A DNA stretch of 64,000 bases from Methanolobus psychrophilus R15. GTDB lineage: Archaea; Halobacteriota; Methanosarcinia; Methanosarcinales; Methanosarcinaceae. The stretch lies in the NCBI GenBank assembly GCA_000306725.1, contig CP003083.1, forward strand, positions 2,716,042-2,780,041, written 5' to 3'. The notes under the pieces were generated by a model. It was not told the DNA's origin, searched no databases, and worked only from the letters and a program-made list of their open reading frames with translations. Within the stretch, counting starts at the first letter, position 1, and the number at the start of each line of letters is the position of its first letter. This document shows positions 36,338-47,035 of this stretch, in pieces. The position numbers were made by a program, and so were the translations under genes.

Positions 36338-37872
36338 CGTACACTCCTCTCAAGTACGGCTGCTATATATGGCTGCGGGTCAAGCAATTGCTCTGCTATT
36401 GTGCTTGAAAGTACTATCAGGGGTTCGGGATACACTCCCAGGAATATGACCACACAAGCCAGCAGGGCCAGGGATATCTTGATCGCAATGGTCGGATTAC
36501 GGGTTTTATATGCATCTTCTTTGTCATGCTCCTTTACCTCTCCCCAGAAGATGGACAGCCATGTCCTGAACAGATAGAATAGTGTGAAAATTGCAAATAC
36601 AAGTGCTATCCCGATGGGAATATAATACTCTGCCCCAAGACCTGCATCAAAGAGCACAAGCTTGGCAAAAAACCCTCCTGTGGGTGGAAGTCCTGCAATT
36701 GACATGGCGCCGATCAGGAATATGACACTGAGGAACGGGGCTGACTGGACGAACCCTCCCATCTTTCTTATGTCCTTTGTACCTGCATGGTAAAGCGTTT
36801 CTCCCGTAGCCAGGAAAAGCATGGATTTGGCAATAGCGTGGTTGACGAGATAAACCATAGCTGCAGTCAGCGCATAAGCAGTTCCCATGCCTACTCCAAG
36901 AAGCACATACCCTATCTGGCTTACACTTGAATACGCAAGCAGCCTTTTAAGATCATACTGACCCACTGCTGAAGTAGCTCCCACTGCTATTGTCACAAGC
37001 GATAGCAGGATCAGCACTGGTTGAAGCATGAACATGGACTCATGGAATATCAGGTAGTGGACCCTAAGGATACCATATACTCCGACCTTGATCACCATTC
37101 CACTAAGCATTGCATGGATAGGTGCAGGTGCTGATGGATGCACATCTGCAAGCCAGAAGTGCAGGGGAAACAAGGCTGCTTTGTATCCAAAGACCACAAT
37201 AAGCATCATTGCAATGACGTGGATGTGCCAGGGAAGCGTTCCTGTCTCAGCCAGATATGCTATTTTGACCGCAATATCTGCCATATTGAGCGTGCCTACG
37301 GTTGCATAGAGAGAAGCAATGGCAACCAGCATCAGGATGATGCTCACCATATTAAGTATCAGGTATTTGAATATGGCTTCCAGCTTGTCTGCCATTTTTG
37401 TGTGGTCACCCCTGCCTGTCAGGACTATAAGCCCGCAGGAAGAGAGCACCAGCACTTCAAAGAAGACGAACATGTTGAATATATCCCCTGTGAGGAATAT
37501 CCCGTTAAGACCCGCAGCCATCAGATTGAAAAGCGGAAAGAATGTGGTATCCAGAGCTCTTCTGTCCATATAGTCCGTGGCATATATCATGGCCATCAGG
37601 GATATCAGGGAACTGAGGACCACCATGCTTGCACCAAGAAGGTCTGCCACGAGCAGTATGCCGTATTTTCCCCATTCTCCAACCTCATAAACGATGATGC
37701 CATTGTTCCATACATCTAATAAAAGACTGAGGCTCATGACGAACAGACCGGCAAATACGCCTATATTAAGCGCTTTCTGTAAGCCCGACTTTGACCTGAA
37801 AAGTATCGTGATTGCTGCGAACACCATGGGTAGGGCGACCAGAATGATGGGGACGTGTTGCATTGAATCCAT
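36334..37872 (-). CDS. mrpD: Mrp antiporter subunit D
   Basis: A 512-residue proton-pumping-like subunit related to NuoM/NuoN. It has about 14 hydrophobic segments. Conserved charged residues lie in the membrane: Lys in YKAALFPLHFWL, with the following HPSAPAPIHAMLSGMVIKVG, and YLVNHAIAKSMLF. It shares one base with the end of mrpC. Confidence 0.96.
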   Translation of the reverse strand: MDSMQHVPIILVALPMVFAAITILFRSKSGLQKALNIGVFAGLFVMSLSLLLDVWNNGIIVYEVGEWGKYGILLVADLLGASMVVLSSLISLMAMIYATDYMDRRALDTTFFPLFNLMAAGLNGIFLTGDIFNMFVFFEVLVLSSCGLIVLTGRGDHTKMADKLEAIFKYLILNMVSIILMLVAIASLYATVGTLNMADIAVKIAYLAETGTLPWHIHVIAMMLIVVFGYKAALFPLHFWLADVHPSAPAPIHAMLSGMVIKVGVYGILRVHYLIFHESMFMLQPVLILLSLVTIAVGATSAVGQYDLKRLLAYSSVSQIGYVLLGVGMGTAYALTAAMVYLVNHAIAKSMLFLATGETLYHAGTKDIRKMGGFVQSAPFLSVIFLIGAMSIAGLPPTGGFFAKLVLFDAGLGAEYYIPIGIALVFAIFTLFYLFRTWLSIFWGEVKEHDKEDAYKTRNPTIAIKISLALLACVVIFLGVYPEPLIVLSSTIAEQLLDPQPYIAAVLERSVR

Positions 37873-38291
37873 TATCCTTTCAGCCTCCTGATCTCACTCA
37901 CGTCAGTTGTGCCATGTTCCTGGTAGATACGATAGCAAAGTATTAGCAGGAAAGCAGTTGTAGCAAGGCTGATCACTATTGCGGTGAGCGTAAGGGCCTG
38001 TACCAGAGGGTCTACAAACACCATTTCTGTCCCTTTCGGGATAATAGGGGCAAGAATACCGTTTGCAAGATCGTCTGTGAAAATGATGCCTGATGAGCTG
38101 CCTGGATCTTCGCTGGTGATTATGGGGGTCCTTCCTCCAAGAAAAGCCCCTGCTGATACAATAAGCAGGTTTGTTGCATGGGAAAGGACCGTGATACCTA
38201 TGGCTACTTTTATCATGTCTCTTCTGAGGATCATGAATGTACCAATCGCAAAAAGCAGTGCTATGCAAACAGAGAGCAGTGTATTGTTCAT
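37872..38291 (-). CDS. mrpC: Mrp antiporter subunit C
   Basis: A 139-residue protein related to NuoK. Three helices are visible: SVCIALLFAIGTFMILRRD, MIKVAIGITVLSHATNLLIV, and ALTLTAIVISLATTAFLLIL. The IVISLATTAFLL segment is typical. It overlaps mrpB by 4 bp. Confidence 0.95.
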   Translation of the reverse strand: MNNTLLSVCIALLFAIGTFMILRRDMIKVAIGITVLSHATNLLIVSAGAFLGGRTPIITSEDPGSSSGIIFTDDLANGILAPIIPKGTEMVFVDPLVQALTLTAIVISLATTAFLLILCYRIYQEHGTTDVSEIRRLKG

Positions 38292-38704
38292 TCATCCTCA
38301 CCTGTGCCCTTGAACACATAAAGCAGGCTGCCAATGACCACAAGATATACCCCTATGTCAAAAAGGGTCGTTGATAGCAGCTTGACATCACCCGCCAATG
38401 GCAGGTTGACCAACATATATAAGCTTCTGAGGAAATTATATCCAAAGAGCATGGCTCCAAAGCCTGTAAGGGAGGCAAGCAGCAGGCCAGTGCCAAACCA
38501 TTTGTCCCACTGGTAACTGTAAATGGAATCAATATATTTCAATCCGAAAGCCACATAAAGTAAGGAGATTGCAGAAGCAAACATCACCCCTCCTATGAAT
38601 CCGCCTCCGGGAAGATCATGCCCTGCAAACAGCAGGGAGACAGAGAATAATATGATTATGGGCACGCATGCCTTTGATACGGTCTTGGTTATCAGGGTTG
38701 TCAC
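38288..38704 (-). CDS. mrpB: Mrp antiporter subunit B
   Basis: A 138-residue protein with four helices. The GHDLPGGGFIGGVMFASAI segment (HxxPGGGFxGG) is the MnhB signature. It overlaps mrpA and mrpC by 4 bp each. Confidence 0.96.
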   Translation of the reverse strand: MTTLITKTVSKACVPIIILFSVSLLFAGHDLPGGGFIGGVMFASAISLLYVAFGLKYIDSIYSYQWDKWFGTGLLLASLTGFGAMLFGYNFLRSLYMLVNLPLAGDVKLLSTTLFDIGVYLVVIGSLLYVFKGTGEDE

Positions 38705-41070
38705 TTGCTATCACTCCTGCTTTTTATAAGGTTATAAACACCCAGCCCTGCCAGGCAGATTACTACTATTTCTCCCAGAGTATCGTATCCCCTGAAATCG
38801 ACCAGTATCACATTTACCATGTTGTGCCCTCTTGCAAGTGGAACACTGTTCTCGATAAAGTAATATGATATTGATTCAAAAGGAGATGCTATCCCCTGGG
38901 TTGCGTTAAGCAGCAGTACTAGTACCGTGATACCCACTGCAGAAGAGATAAGCAAATCTCTCGCCAGGACTGATCTTGTGAGATTCTCCCTGAATGTCTG
39001 GGGTATCTTTAGTATAACCAGCAGGAAGATTATGGTGAAAAGAGTTTCTACAAGGATCTGTGTCATTGCGAGATCAGGTGCCTGCAGGTATATGAACACA
39101 AGGCTTATGAGATATCCAACTGCAGAAACTGCAAGTATAGCATGCAGGTACTTCCTCAGGATTGCCGTACCAAGAGCAGCTAGTACAATAAGACCGAGGA
39201 GGATCCCTTCATAAGGGGGTACGTTAAAGTTAAGGTCAGCCGGGACCAGTGTGGTTGCAACCAGCATGGCAGGTATGGCCCCGAGAACCAGGAACAATAG
39301 CAGGAGTGCAACAAGATACGGTTTTACAGGTCCTGGCTGCATAACGGCTGCAAAGGCCGAACTTTTTCCCTGTGCCCCGTTCACTATCCTGTCATAGGCA
39401 TAGTTGATACTGAACCAGGGGTATCTTGCATTCATCCGATCCTGCCAGGCTGCTATGGCGTCATACTTTGTATATAGTGCAATACCTGCGATGAAGGTTA
39501 TGATCGTCATCATAAGTGCTGCTGTGAAACCGTGCCAGAGTGACACGTGAAGATGCACTTCCTGAAGCAATATCCCTGATGCTGCCGGCTCGATGATATA
39601 CTGGACTGCAACAGAGGGGAAAAGGCCTATAAGGATAACAAGAATTGCCAGGAATGCGGGCGGGACGAGCATGATCAGAGATGGTTCATGCATATGTTTT
39701 GGAAGATGTTCACTGCGCCTTTTACCCAGAAATATACCGTCTATGAACCTGATCGAATAGGCAAATGTAAAGACACCTCCAAGAACTGCGGCTGCAGGTA
39801 TCAGGTATTCTAGCGGTCCTCCCAGCAGATGTCCCATCTCCAGTGAGCTTTCATAGAACATCTCCTTGCTGAGGAAACCGTTAAGAGGCGGTACGCCTGC
39901 CATGGCAAGGGCAGCTATTGAGCCGATGATAAACGTTACGGGCATATCCTTGCGAAGCCCGCCCATTTTTGTTATATCCCTTGTGGCTGTCTCATGGGCC
40001 ACGATACCAGCAACCAGGAAAAGACATGCCTTGAAAGTTGCATGGTTGAGCAGATGGAATGTTGCGGCGGCCACTCCTATGCCGGGGTATTGGTAGGTGG
40101 TGTAGCCGTACATGGCCATCATATATGCCAGCTGGCTGATGGTCGAATAGGCAAGTATTCCCTTGATATCCGTCTGGCGGAAGGCAAGGAACCCTGCTGC
40201 CAGCATGGTAATTATCCCCAGTCCGCTGACCAGGATGAACCATGCATCAGTTCCGGAAAATAGGGGATGTATCCTGGCAACAAGGTAGATACCTGCCTTT
40301 ACCATGGTGGCTGAGTGAAGGAATGCGCTGACAGGAGTTGGTGCTTCCATCGCGTTCGGGAGCCATATATAGAACGGTCCCTGCGCAGATTTTGCGGCCG
40401 CTCCTATCAGGATAAGGACAAGCGCAAAGAGAAAGAACTCATGTCCTTTTATTGTCTCTATCATGGACTCGTTTTGCAGGACAGTGGCAATGTCAAAGGT
40501 GCCTGTGATGATATTTAGTACCAGGAAGCCAGCAAGCATGAAAATCCCGCCGCTGGCTGTTATCAGCAGGGATTTGGTAGCTCCGTAAACGGACATGGGA
40601 CGGTTGCGCCAGTATCCGATAAGCATGAAGGATGTGATGCTTGTAAGCTCCCAGAATATGAACAGCTGAATAATGTTGGACGAAAAGACCATTCCAAGCA
40701 TAGATCCCATGAACATGAGCAACTGCCTGTAATAGCGGGACAGGTCTTCGCGCTTTGACATGTATTCATTGGAGTATGCCATTATAAGTATGCCAACTCC
40801 GGAAACTATCAGACCGAACATTATGCTGAGCCCGTCTCCGTAGAAAGATAGCTCAATTCCCAATGAAGGAAGCCACGGGACCGAGCCTTGGATGTTCTCT
40901 CCATTTACTACAGACGGGACAGCCTGTGCCACCAGAAGCAATGACATGAGAGCAATTGCTGCAGCATACCATCCAATCCTCTTCTTCAGTACCTTTTCTG
41001 CAGCAGGCAATATACCGGCCATGATAAATGGCAAAAAAACCGCCAGTGTAATTGCTGTAAACAAATCCAT
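38701..41070 (-). CDS. mrpA: Mrp antiporter subunit A
   Basis: The largest subunit (789 aa), related to NuoL. The N-terminal two thirds are the antiporter-like membrane domain with GAAAKSAQGPFYIWLPNAMEAPTPVSAFLHSATMVKAG as the key helix. The C-terminus has the additional DUF4040/MbhD-like helices (SLVFIYLQAPDLAMTQILVETLFTIIFLLVIL), as in bacterial MrpA. The complex exchanges Na+ for H+ at the membrane, which in Methanosarcina relatives supports growth on acetate by linking the sodium and proton gradients. It opens the mrpABCDEFG operon. Confidence 0.97.
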   Translation of the reverse strand: MDLFTAITLAVFLPFIMAGILPAAEKVLKKRIGWYAAAIALMSLLLVAQAVPSVVNGENIQGSVPWLPSLGIELSFYGDGLSIMFGLIVSGVGILIMAYSNEYMSKREDLSRYYRQLLMFMGSMLGMVFSSNIIQLFIFWELTSITSFMLIGYWRNRPMSVYGATKSLLITASGGIFMLAGFLVLNIITGTFDIATVLQNESMIETIKGHEFFLFALVLILIGAAAKSAQGPFYIWLPNAMEAPTPVSAFLHSATMVKAGIYLVARIHPLFSGTDAWFILVSGLGIITMLAAGFLAFRQTDIKGILAYSTISQLAYMMAMYGYTTYQYPGIGVAAATFHLLNHATFKACLFLVAGIVAHETATRDITKMGGLRKDMPVTFIIGSIAALAMAGVPPLNGFLSKEMFYESSLEMGHLLGGPLEYLIPAAAVLGGVFTFAYSIRFIDGIFLGKRRSEHLPKHMHEPSLIMLVPPAFLAILVILIGLFPSVAVQYIIEPAASGILLQEVHLHVSLWHGFTAALMMTIITFIAGIALYTKYDAIAAWQDRMNARYPWFSINYAYDRIVNGAQGKSSAFAAVMQPGPVKPYLVALLLLFLVLGAIPAMLVATTLVPADLNFNVPPYEGILLGLIVLAALGTAILRKYLHAILAVSAVGYLISLVFIYLQAPDLAMTQILVETLFTIIFLLVILKIPQTFRENLTRSVLARDLLISSAVGITVLVLLLNATQGIASPFESISYYFIENSVPLARGHNMVNVILVDFRGYDTLGEIVVICLAGLGVYNLIKSRSDSK

Positions 41071-41092
41071 GCCATGTAAGATTTCATTACCC

Positions 41093-41100
41093 GTATATAA
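41093..41100 (-). promoter_or_regulatory. TATA box of the mrp operon
   Basis: On the minus strand TTATATAC lies 23-30 bp before the mrpA ATG (41070), which implies an almost leaderless mrpA transcript. No other promoter-like signal is visible inside the operon, consistent with the tight overlaps. Confidence 0.5.
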
Positions 41101-41247
41101 TTGTTGTTAACTCCAATTATTATTCGTGATGGATTCAGGTTACTATGTCTGAAATGTTCCTTTTTCTGCATTTCGTTTCAATGCATATCTCTCACCGCAT
41201 ATTTGACTGGTAAACTTATTCTAAGATAGGCTGCAATATCATTCAAT

Positions 41248-41910
41248 ATGCTGAAGGGAATTATTTTTGATTCGGATGGGGTACTTGTGGATTCCATGCC
41301 TTACCATGCACAGGCCTGGGTGCAGGTTTTCAAAGAAGAGGGCATAGATGTGCGTAAAGAGGAAATATATGAAGTGGAAGGAGCAAACCATGTTGGCGTG
41401 ATCAATACTATGTTCAGGAAGACTAATAAAAAGCCCGGAAAAGATAATTACGATTCTCTTCTCACTAAAAAAAGGGAGCATTTCATGAAGAATAACAAGG
41501 CAGAGCCTTTTGACGGAATGCTTGAGTGTCTGCAGTCATTGAAAGGCAGGTATAAGCTTGCAGTTGCTTCAGGTGCAGACAAGACCATCGTAAACGACCT
41601 TATGGACAGGTTCTATCCCGGTATTTTTGATGTGCGCATCACGGGAGAGGACGTAGAGAACGGGAAACCTGACCCGGAACCTTATGTCAAGGCAGCCGGC
41701 AAGCTTGGCATTGGCGCTGTGGAGTGTATGGTTGTCGAGAACGCTCCTCTTGGGGTGCAGTCTGCTAAAAAAGCCGGTATGTACTGCGTAGCAGTTGCAA
41801 CATATATACCGCCTGAAAAAGTTGCCGGTGCTGACAGGGTTTTTAAGGACCATTCCAAGCTTATTGATTATCTCAAAGGGCTTGCTATATCAGAAGATCC
41901 TGGTCAGTGA
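41248..41910 (+). CDS. HAD-superfamily hydrolase (phosphatase/phosphoglucomutase-like)
   Basis: A 220-residue protein with FDSDGVLVDSM (HAD motif I, nucleophile Asp and Asp+2), a helical cap, LAVASGADKTIVNDL (motif II) and NGKPDPEPYVKAAGKLG with VVENAPLGVQSAKKAG (motif III and IV). It looks like the beta-phosphoglucomutase/phosphoglycolate phosphatase branch; substrate unknown. It is convergent with fttA and stands alone. Confidence 0.9.
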   Translation: MLKGIIFDSDGVLVDSMPYHAQAWVQVFKEEGIDVRKEEIYEVEGANHVGVINTMFRKTNKKPGKDNYDSLLTKKREHFMKNNKAEPFDGMLECLQSLKGRYKLAVASGADKTIVNDLMDRFYPGIFDVRITGEDVENGKPDPEPYVKAAGKLGIGAVECMVVENAPLGVQSAKKAGMYCVAVATYIPPEKVAGADRVFKDHSKLIDYLKGLAISEDPGQ

Positions 41911-41961
41911 ACGAATTAAAAATAAGAAAATAAGGTATAAGAAAAGAGACACGCTGTACGG

Positions 41962-43872
41962 TTATACCAGCCGTACTGTTTCAAGGTTTGTCAGTGCCCT
42001 TGTCTCAAGCTTGTTCTTTTTGTGTATCGAACTTGCAAGGTCAAGGCAGGAGCGCTCGTCACCGTGCTCCGTGAACACTCTCTCGGGACGCGGCTTCATC
42101 TTCTTGATGTAATCCATCAGCTGTCTTCTGTCTGAGTGGCCTGAGAAGCCGTCAACCACCTCTACCTGCATGTTCATGGATATAACATGGGTCCCATTGT
42201 TGGTCGAGAGAGGAATCTCCTTCCACCCTTTCTGTATCCTGCGACCCAGGGTTCCGTCCGCCTGGTAACCTACGAACACAAGTGTGTTCTTCTCATCGTC
42301 TGCGAACTTCTTGAAATATTCTATGACAGGGCCTGCATTCATCATACCTGAGGTGGCGAGAATCACACAAGGCTCTGGCTCTTGAAGGATTTTCTGTCTC
42401 AGTTCGTTGGAGTCCACAGGCTTGAAGCATTCTGCCAGGAACGGGTTTTCTCCCTTCTGGAAGATAAGCTTGCGCAGATCGTTGTTCAGGTATTCGGGAT
42501 AGGTGGCGTGAATTGCCGTTGCTTCCCATATCATGCCGTCGAGATAGACCGGGACGTTGGGTATTTCCCCTTTGCGAATTGCATCCTCAAGGACTATCAT
42601 TACTTCCTGGCTCCTTCCAACCGCAAATGCAGGGATAAGAACCACACCATTCCTGATCAGGGTTGTATTGATCACGTTCTTGAGATTGTTCTCAGCTTCC
42701 AGGAGGGAAGGCTGCAGAGCATTAGCACTTCCATATGTCGATTCCATCACTACACTTTCCACACGGGGGAACTTATTCACTGCTGCATCGAACAGTCTGG
42801 TCTTCTCGTACTTGAAATCACCCGTAAAGACCACGTTATGCAGCCCGTCACCTATGTGGAAGTGGGACACAGCTGACCCGAGGATATGCCCGGCATTATG
42901 GAAAGTCAGCTTGACATCCGGTGCGATATCGGTCACTTCTTCATAGTCCAGTACGATGGTGTGTTTAAGAACTTCCCTTACATCTGCTGATGAGTATGGG
43001 GGCCTCTTACCTTCTTTTGCAGCTACGTCTATGTAGTCAAGCTGCAGCAGTGCCATAAGGTCGCGTGTGGGGGGAGTACAGTACACAGGACCTTCAAAAC
43101 CATACTTATATAGTAACGGCACAAGACCCTGGTGGTCCAGGTGGGCGTGTGTCAGCACAACTGCATCTATCTGGTTAATAGGGAAAGCCTCGGGAACATA
43201 GAGGTAAGGCGTCATGTTGTCATCAGAAGCGACATTGACGCCACAGTCTACCATGATCCTGGACTCAGGGGTTGAGATGATAAAGCAACTACGACCAACT
43301 TCCTTTGCTCCACCGAGGGATGTTATCCTTACCCAGTGGTCCTTGGAAGTGCATCCTCTGTGGATCTTCCTTCCCACTGCCTTAAGAATGTCTTTCCTTT
43401 CTTTATGGTTGGTACGCATGAACTCGCGGATGTTCTTTACGGTCCTTGATTTGATCGGTGGTGCTCTGACCACTTTTGGTGTCCAGCCGATCTTCTTGGT
43501 GATCTCCCTGAGGGTCTCACCGTGTTTTCCTATAACAAGGCCTGGTTTTTCAGCTTCGATGATGACTTCACCGACATCCGGGTCAAAATGGTAGTTTGAT
43601 ACCATCGCTTCCTCAGGCACTGTCTCAGCAATTCTCTGTATGGATTCCTCCGGAGGTGTAAGCACTTTAGGATCAGGGCGCACTACAATGCGTGTCCTGA
43701 GTACTTTTGCCAGATTCCTGACAATGTTACCGTTATCTGCGAATTTCTTGGGCTCTTCTGTGTAAACAACAAGCTGCGGACCTTCAAATTCAACACTAGA
43801 AATAGTCGTGCCGCTTGGCAACTTCTCTTCGATTTTCTTCTTAAGATCAGATAGTACTTCTTCTACCGCCAT
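41962..43872 (-). CDS. fttA: FttA/aCPSF1 transcription termination ribonuclease
   Basis: A 636-residue metallo-beta-lactamase beta-CASP ribonuclease. The N-terminal 170 residues hold the archaeal KH domains ([23 protein letters not shown]). The metal-binding [10 protein letters not shown] lies at about residue 240, with further His/Asp motifs ([17 protein letters not shown]) and a C-terminal SGHSDRRQL. The archaeal enzyme cleaves nascent RNA to trigger termination. AGGAAGG precedes the start. Confidence 0.96.
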   Translation of the reverse strand: MAVEEVLSDLKKKIEEKLPSGTTISSVEFEGPQLVVYTEEPKKFADNGNIVRNLAKVLRTRIVVRPDPKVLTPPEESIQRIAETVPEEAMVSNYHFDPDVGEVIIEAEKPGLVIGKHGETLREITKKIGWTPKVVRAPPIKSRTVKNIREFMRTNHKERKDILKAVGRKIHRGCTSKDHWVRITSLGGAKEVGRSCFIISTPESRIMVDCGVNVASDDNMTPYLYVPEAFPINQIDAVVLTHAHLDHQGLVPLLYKYGFEGPVYCTPPTRDLMALLQLDYIDVAAKEGKRPPYSSADVREVLKHTIVLDYEEVTDIAPDVKLTFHNAGHILGSAVSHFHIGDGLHNVVFTGDFKYEKTRLFDAAVNKFPRVESVVMESTYGSANALQPSLLEAENNLKNVINTTLIRNGVVLIPAFAVGRSQEVMIVLEDAIRKGEIPNVPVYLDGMIWEATAIHATYPEYLNNDLRKLIFQKGENPFLAECFKPVDSNELRQKILQEPEPCVILATSGMMNAGPVIEYFKKFADDEKNTLVFVGYQADGTLGRRIQKGWKEIPLSTNNGTHVISMNMQVEVVDGFSGHSDRRQLMDYIKKMKPRPERVFTEHGDERSCLDLASSIHKKNKLETRALTNLETVRLV

Positions 43873-43987
43873 TAAAACAGCCTTCCTGTAAAAAAGTAAA
43901 AAATTGGGTTTAAAAAGTGTAATTTTTTAAAATTACATAATTTAACATTACTTGAACATTTTGATGTATAGTAAAGATCAGTAAGTG

Positions 43988-44620
43988 TCAGTTAAGTAAT
44001 TCCCTGACCTTCTTCACATCCTCGAGTTCGAGCCTTGTGAACTGATCCTTCGTTATGATGACCACATCGATCCCATCACCTGACGCGGAATCCCTTTTCA
44101 TGGCATTATGAAGTGCCCTGACAGCCAGTTCCACACCTTCCTGGGTGGTCATGTTCTCCTTATACCTGTCCTCAAGCACACCATATGCTATGGGTGAGCC
44201 GGAACCTGTCGCAACAACCCTCTTCTCATCAATGTTCCCGCCGAGAGCATCAATTGAGTATAGTTCAGGGCCATGCTTGTCATAACCTCCCACCAGCAGC
44301 TGCACCATCAGTGGATAGTAACGCTGTCCGCTCAGGAGATTTGATAACATCGTTGTTAACCCTTTGATTGTCATTGATTCTTTACGTCTCATTTTGTACA
44401 GCTTTGATTCAACGCTTATGATACGTACGATTTGCTGAGCATCTCCCACGGAGCCAGCAGTTGTCATTGCTGCGAAGTCGTCGATCTGGTATATCTTCTT
44501 TGCAGTCTTGCTTGCGATAAGATGCCCCATTGTTGCACGCTGTTCGGTCGCCATAACGACACCGTCACTGCATACTATCCCAACTGTAGTTGTACCTTTC
44601 AAATACTTATCATCGGTCAT
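43988..44620 (-). CDS. psmB: Proteasome subunit beta
   Basis: A 210-residue protein with a short propeptide; cleavage between Gly9 and Thr10 ([10 protein letters not shown]) exposes the catalytic N-terminal threonine. The Asp and Lys of the active site lie in [15 protein letters not shown] and [11 protein letters not shown]. It forms the inner rings of the 20S core. Archaeal psmB is often near fttA, as here. GAGGT is upstream of the start. Confidence 0.97.
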   Translation of the reverse strand: MTDDKYLKGTTTVGIVCSDGVVMATEQRATMGHLIASKTAKKIYQIDDFAAMTTAGSVGDAQQIVRIISVESKLYKMRRKESMTIKGLTTMLSNLLSGQRYYPLMVQLLVGGYDKHGPELYSIDALGGNIDEKRVVATGSGSPIAYGVLEDRYKENMTTQEGVELAVRALHNAMKRDSASGDGIDVVIITKDQFTRLELEDVKKVRELLN

Positions 44621-44730
44621 TAGTTATACCTCTAGCTAAAAATGAGTAAGTGATATGATAAAAACGTGTTATGCATTTATTGCACAGCTACCCATTAGTG
44701 ATTTTTATATAAATAATTATCCCTTGTGTC

Positions 44731-45237
44731 TTACTGAATCCCAATTTCATCAGCAAGCGCTCTGACTCTCTTGATGCTCTCAATATCGATATTCTTTTCT
44801 GTCATCATTGTAATGCGTTCGTCCATAGTTATCCTTCTTGTCCCGACTATCAGGTTATCCGCATGAGCAACTATCTTTTCCTCGATCGTCCGGGGCATGT
44901 AGTCATCTTCCGGCAGGCCTAACCGGACAGCCTCTTCAGTGCTGATACCTGCACCGATATGCCTTTTGATAATCTCTGTGAGCTGCTTGTCAAGGCCAAG
45001 TTCCCGGGCAATCGCCACACCCTCTATGGCATGGGCAATACCGTGTGTCCTGGCACGTCCCAGATCATGCAGCAATCCTCCCAATTCTATGAGTTCCATG
45101 TCCGGATGCTCTTCTTCAGATGAGAACTTTCCGGCAATATCGACTGCAAGCTCGGAGACTGCAATGCAGTGAGCTATGACATCATTGTTACATCCTGAAT
45201 CTTTCAGGATCTTCAAAGCTATCTCACGTGAGATCAT
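44731..45237 (-). CDS. HD-domain (HDIG) phosphohydrolase
   Basis: About 168 residues from the ATG at 45237, one base past the tfe stop. The HDIG-type metal site is clear: IAHCIAVSELAVDIA gives the first His, GGLLHDLGRARTHGIAHAIEG the HD pair and the following His. This matches a methanogen family of small HD hydrolases acting on nucleotides or related phosphates, with unknown substrate. The frame extends upstream to 45303 within tfe, but the ATG at 45237 (MISREIALKIL) is a natural coupled start. Confidence 0.88.
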   Translation of the reverse strand: MISREIALKILKDSGCNNDVIAHCIAVSELAVDIAGKFSSEEEHPDMELIELGGLLHDLGRARTHGIAHAIEGVAIARELGLDKQLTEIIKRHIGAGISTEEAVRLGLPEDDYMPRTIEEKIVAHADNLIVGTRRITMDERITMMTEKNIDIESIKRVRALADEIGIQ

Positions 45238-45238
45238 A

Positions 45239-45733
45239 TCAGTCTTTTTCAAACAGTTCAAGCCTTTTGTGGATCCTACCTGTGAATGGCTGGTTATCCT
45301 CAAACATCATATCCTCTCCACAGAGGGGACAGAGGAATTCACATTCTGTTGCTTCGTTGAAGTTCATGCGAGTGCATCCTTCCGGGCAGGTGTAAAATAC
45401 ATTATCCTCTTCAAAGGAAAGGCGTGACCTGAGGTTCTTAACAAGCCTTTTTTTCTCTTTCACAAGCTGGGGCTCAATATCTGACATGTCTAACGTCCAG
45501 AGATATGTCAGCCACCCGCTGCTGGAGTCGCGCTCCCTCCTGCAGACAGCCAATTTGTTCTCGTTGAGAATGAAAAGTGTCCGGCGCACGATATTAAGCA
45601 GTATTCCTGTCGCCTGTGCAATCTGTTCATCCGTAACCTCGCCTTCGGGCATATTCCGGATCATTTCCACCCCTTCTTCGCCCACCAGCCGGATAAGATA
45701 TCCCCTGATAACTGGATTATTCAGATCTATCAA
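45239..45733 (-). CDS. tfe: Transcription factor E (TFE alpha)
   Basis: The archaeal TFIIE-alpha homologue that stabilises the open promoter complex. The N-terminal winged helix (VIRGYLIRLVGEEGVEMIRNMPEGEVTDEQIAQATG, with the following NIVRRTLFILNENKLA) and the C-terminal zinc ribbon (CPEGC and CPLC pairs) are both present. The start is a TTG at 45733: GAGGTGA lies 7 nt before it and no ATG or GTG exists in frame upstream. The HD gene follows directly. Confidence 0.95.
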   Translation of the reverse strand: MIDLNNPVIRGYLIRLVGEEGVEMIRNMPEGEVTDEQIAQATGILLNIVRRTLFILNENKLAVCRRERDSSSGWLTYLWTLDMSDIEPQLVKEKKRLVKNLRSRLSFEEDNVFYTCPEGCTRMNFNEATECEFLCPLCGEDMMFEDNQPFTGRIHKRLELFEKD

Positions 45734-45853
45734 AAAACATTCACCTCGTGAAATGTATGCTTATGCAATGTATTACAATATTAAGTTTTGGTAAAAGCCT
45801 CTGTAATTAGATCACACACAAGCATTTTACCTTCCCGGAACATGTTCACAGGA

Positions 45854-47035
45854 CTAGTCTACATTTAAGCGTTGACGTATAAACATGACGCTTTGTTCTA
45901 TCTCACTCATTACTTTTTTTCTGGTGTCACCCGTGGATATTACTGATGTTACCGGCTCATTCTCTCCTATAATATCGCCTCTGTTGGGGATATCCGCAGT
46001 CTGCTTTGCAATTATTCCGTCCATAGCATGTCCTGTAACAACTCTTCTTTGATTCGCGTACATCACTGCCCGGGCGGCATATTGTCTATAAACAGGCTTT
46101 CCATTTCTTTCCTGTCTAATATTGCCTTCAAAGGCTTCCATATGTTCCTCAAATAGATTGGCTCCGGTTGCAAGCTCCACTGTATCCATGCTTCCCTGGA
46201 ACCTGGCATTAATCTCTATTACAACGGGACCACTATCCGTAATGAGGAAATCCACTCCTGTGGATCCTATCAGTCCAAGTTGATATATTAGCTCTTCAGC
46301 TATATTTTCCATTTGGTTGGCATATGAGGTAATAATCGGTGTCACATTACCGCAATACGCAAATGGAAGTTTTGTAAGCCAGGGTACTCCGATAAGTTGT
46401 TCATTCACCGCTACAGTGCAGGCTTTATCCTGTGTCGACATTACCGAAACACTAGCAGGGGTGCCTGTGAGGTAATCCTGGAATACCATGTCCTCTTTTT
46501 TCAGAGGGATTTGTGCATTTTCCAAAAAAAGCATGTAGTTGTCCAGATCTTCCGGGCTGTATAGCACGCGATTGAAAATTCCCCCGCCTGCACATGCAGG
46601 TTTGACCATCAAAGGAAAAGGGGCATCCTGAAGCTCCGGGTGGGAGTAAGTCCGCGGATGTGGCATCCCTATCGATTCAAGGAATTCTGCGAATCTGGAT
46701 TTATCCGAAACCTGTCTCATTGCCGAAGGGTTGTTGTGCAGCATGGGAAATCTGCTTTCCGGCAGTTCCAGTGTCTCAAACCCGGATGCGGGTATGATCG
46801 CGTCGAAATCCACACCAAAGCTGTTGATCATTTCAGACAGCAAGGCAGGTTCAATACCCTTGCTGTTAAAACGTCCTTCTGCTTCAAGTTTCTTTGCTGC
46901 GTTTGCACATTTCAGCATATCCTGATCACAGAAAGCGTCAATTGCGAACATATTGTAGCCTGCACGGCTTCCCGAGCAGACCGCATTGCGGGTACTGAAT
47001 CCTATTACAAGTACGTTTTTCATGTCTGAGGACAT
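45854..47035 (-). CDS. ATP-grasp carboxylate-amine ligase-like protein
   Basis: A 393-residue protein with the pre-ATP-grasp Rossmann start (MKNVLVIGFSTRNAVCSG) and an ATP-grasp core: FPLMVKPACAGGGIFNRVL (phosphate-binding loop), MVFQDYLTGTPASVSVM, and VDFLITDSGPVVIEINARFQGSMD (magnesium-binding Glu and Asn). The reaction joins a carboxylate to an amine through an acyl phosphate. Substrates are unknown; methanogen cofactor synthesis is possible but not shown. It starts one base after nmd3 ends, so the two are coupled. Confidence 0.85.
   Translation of the reverse strand: MSSDMKNVLVIGFSTRNAVCSGSRAGYNMFAIDAFCDQDMLKCANAAKKLEAEGRFNSKGIEPALLSEMINSFGVDFDAIIPASGFETLELPESRFPMLHNNPSAMRQVSDKSRFAEFLESIGMPHPRTYSHPELQDAPFPLMVKPACAGGGIFNRVLYSPEDLDNYMLFLENAQIPLKKEDMVFQDYLTGTPASVSVMSTQDKACTVAVNEQLIGVPWLTKLPFAYCGNVTPIITSYANQMENIAEELIYQLGLIGSTGVDFLITDSGPVVIEINARFQGSMDTVELATGANLFEEHMEAFEGNIRQERNGKPVYRQYAARAVMYANQRRVVTGHAMDGIIAKQTADIPNRGDIIGENEPVTSVISTGDTRKKVMSEIEQSVMFIRQRLNVD

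Noticed and set aside
45854-47035. ATP-grasp gene as PylC or the methanofuran ligase MfnD
   Set aside because: The ATP-grasp core is clear, but I see no PylC or MfnD signature and no pyl or mfn neighbours.
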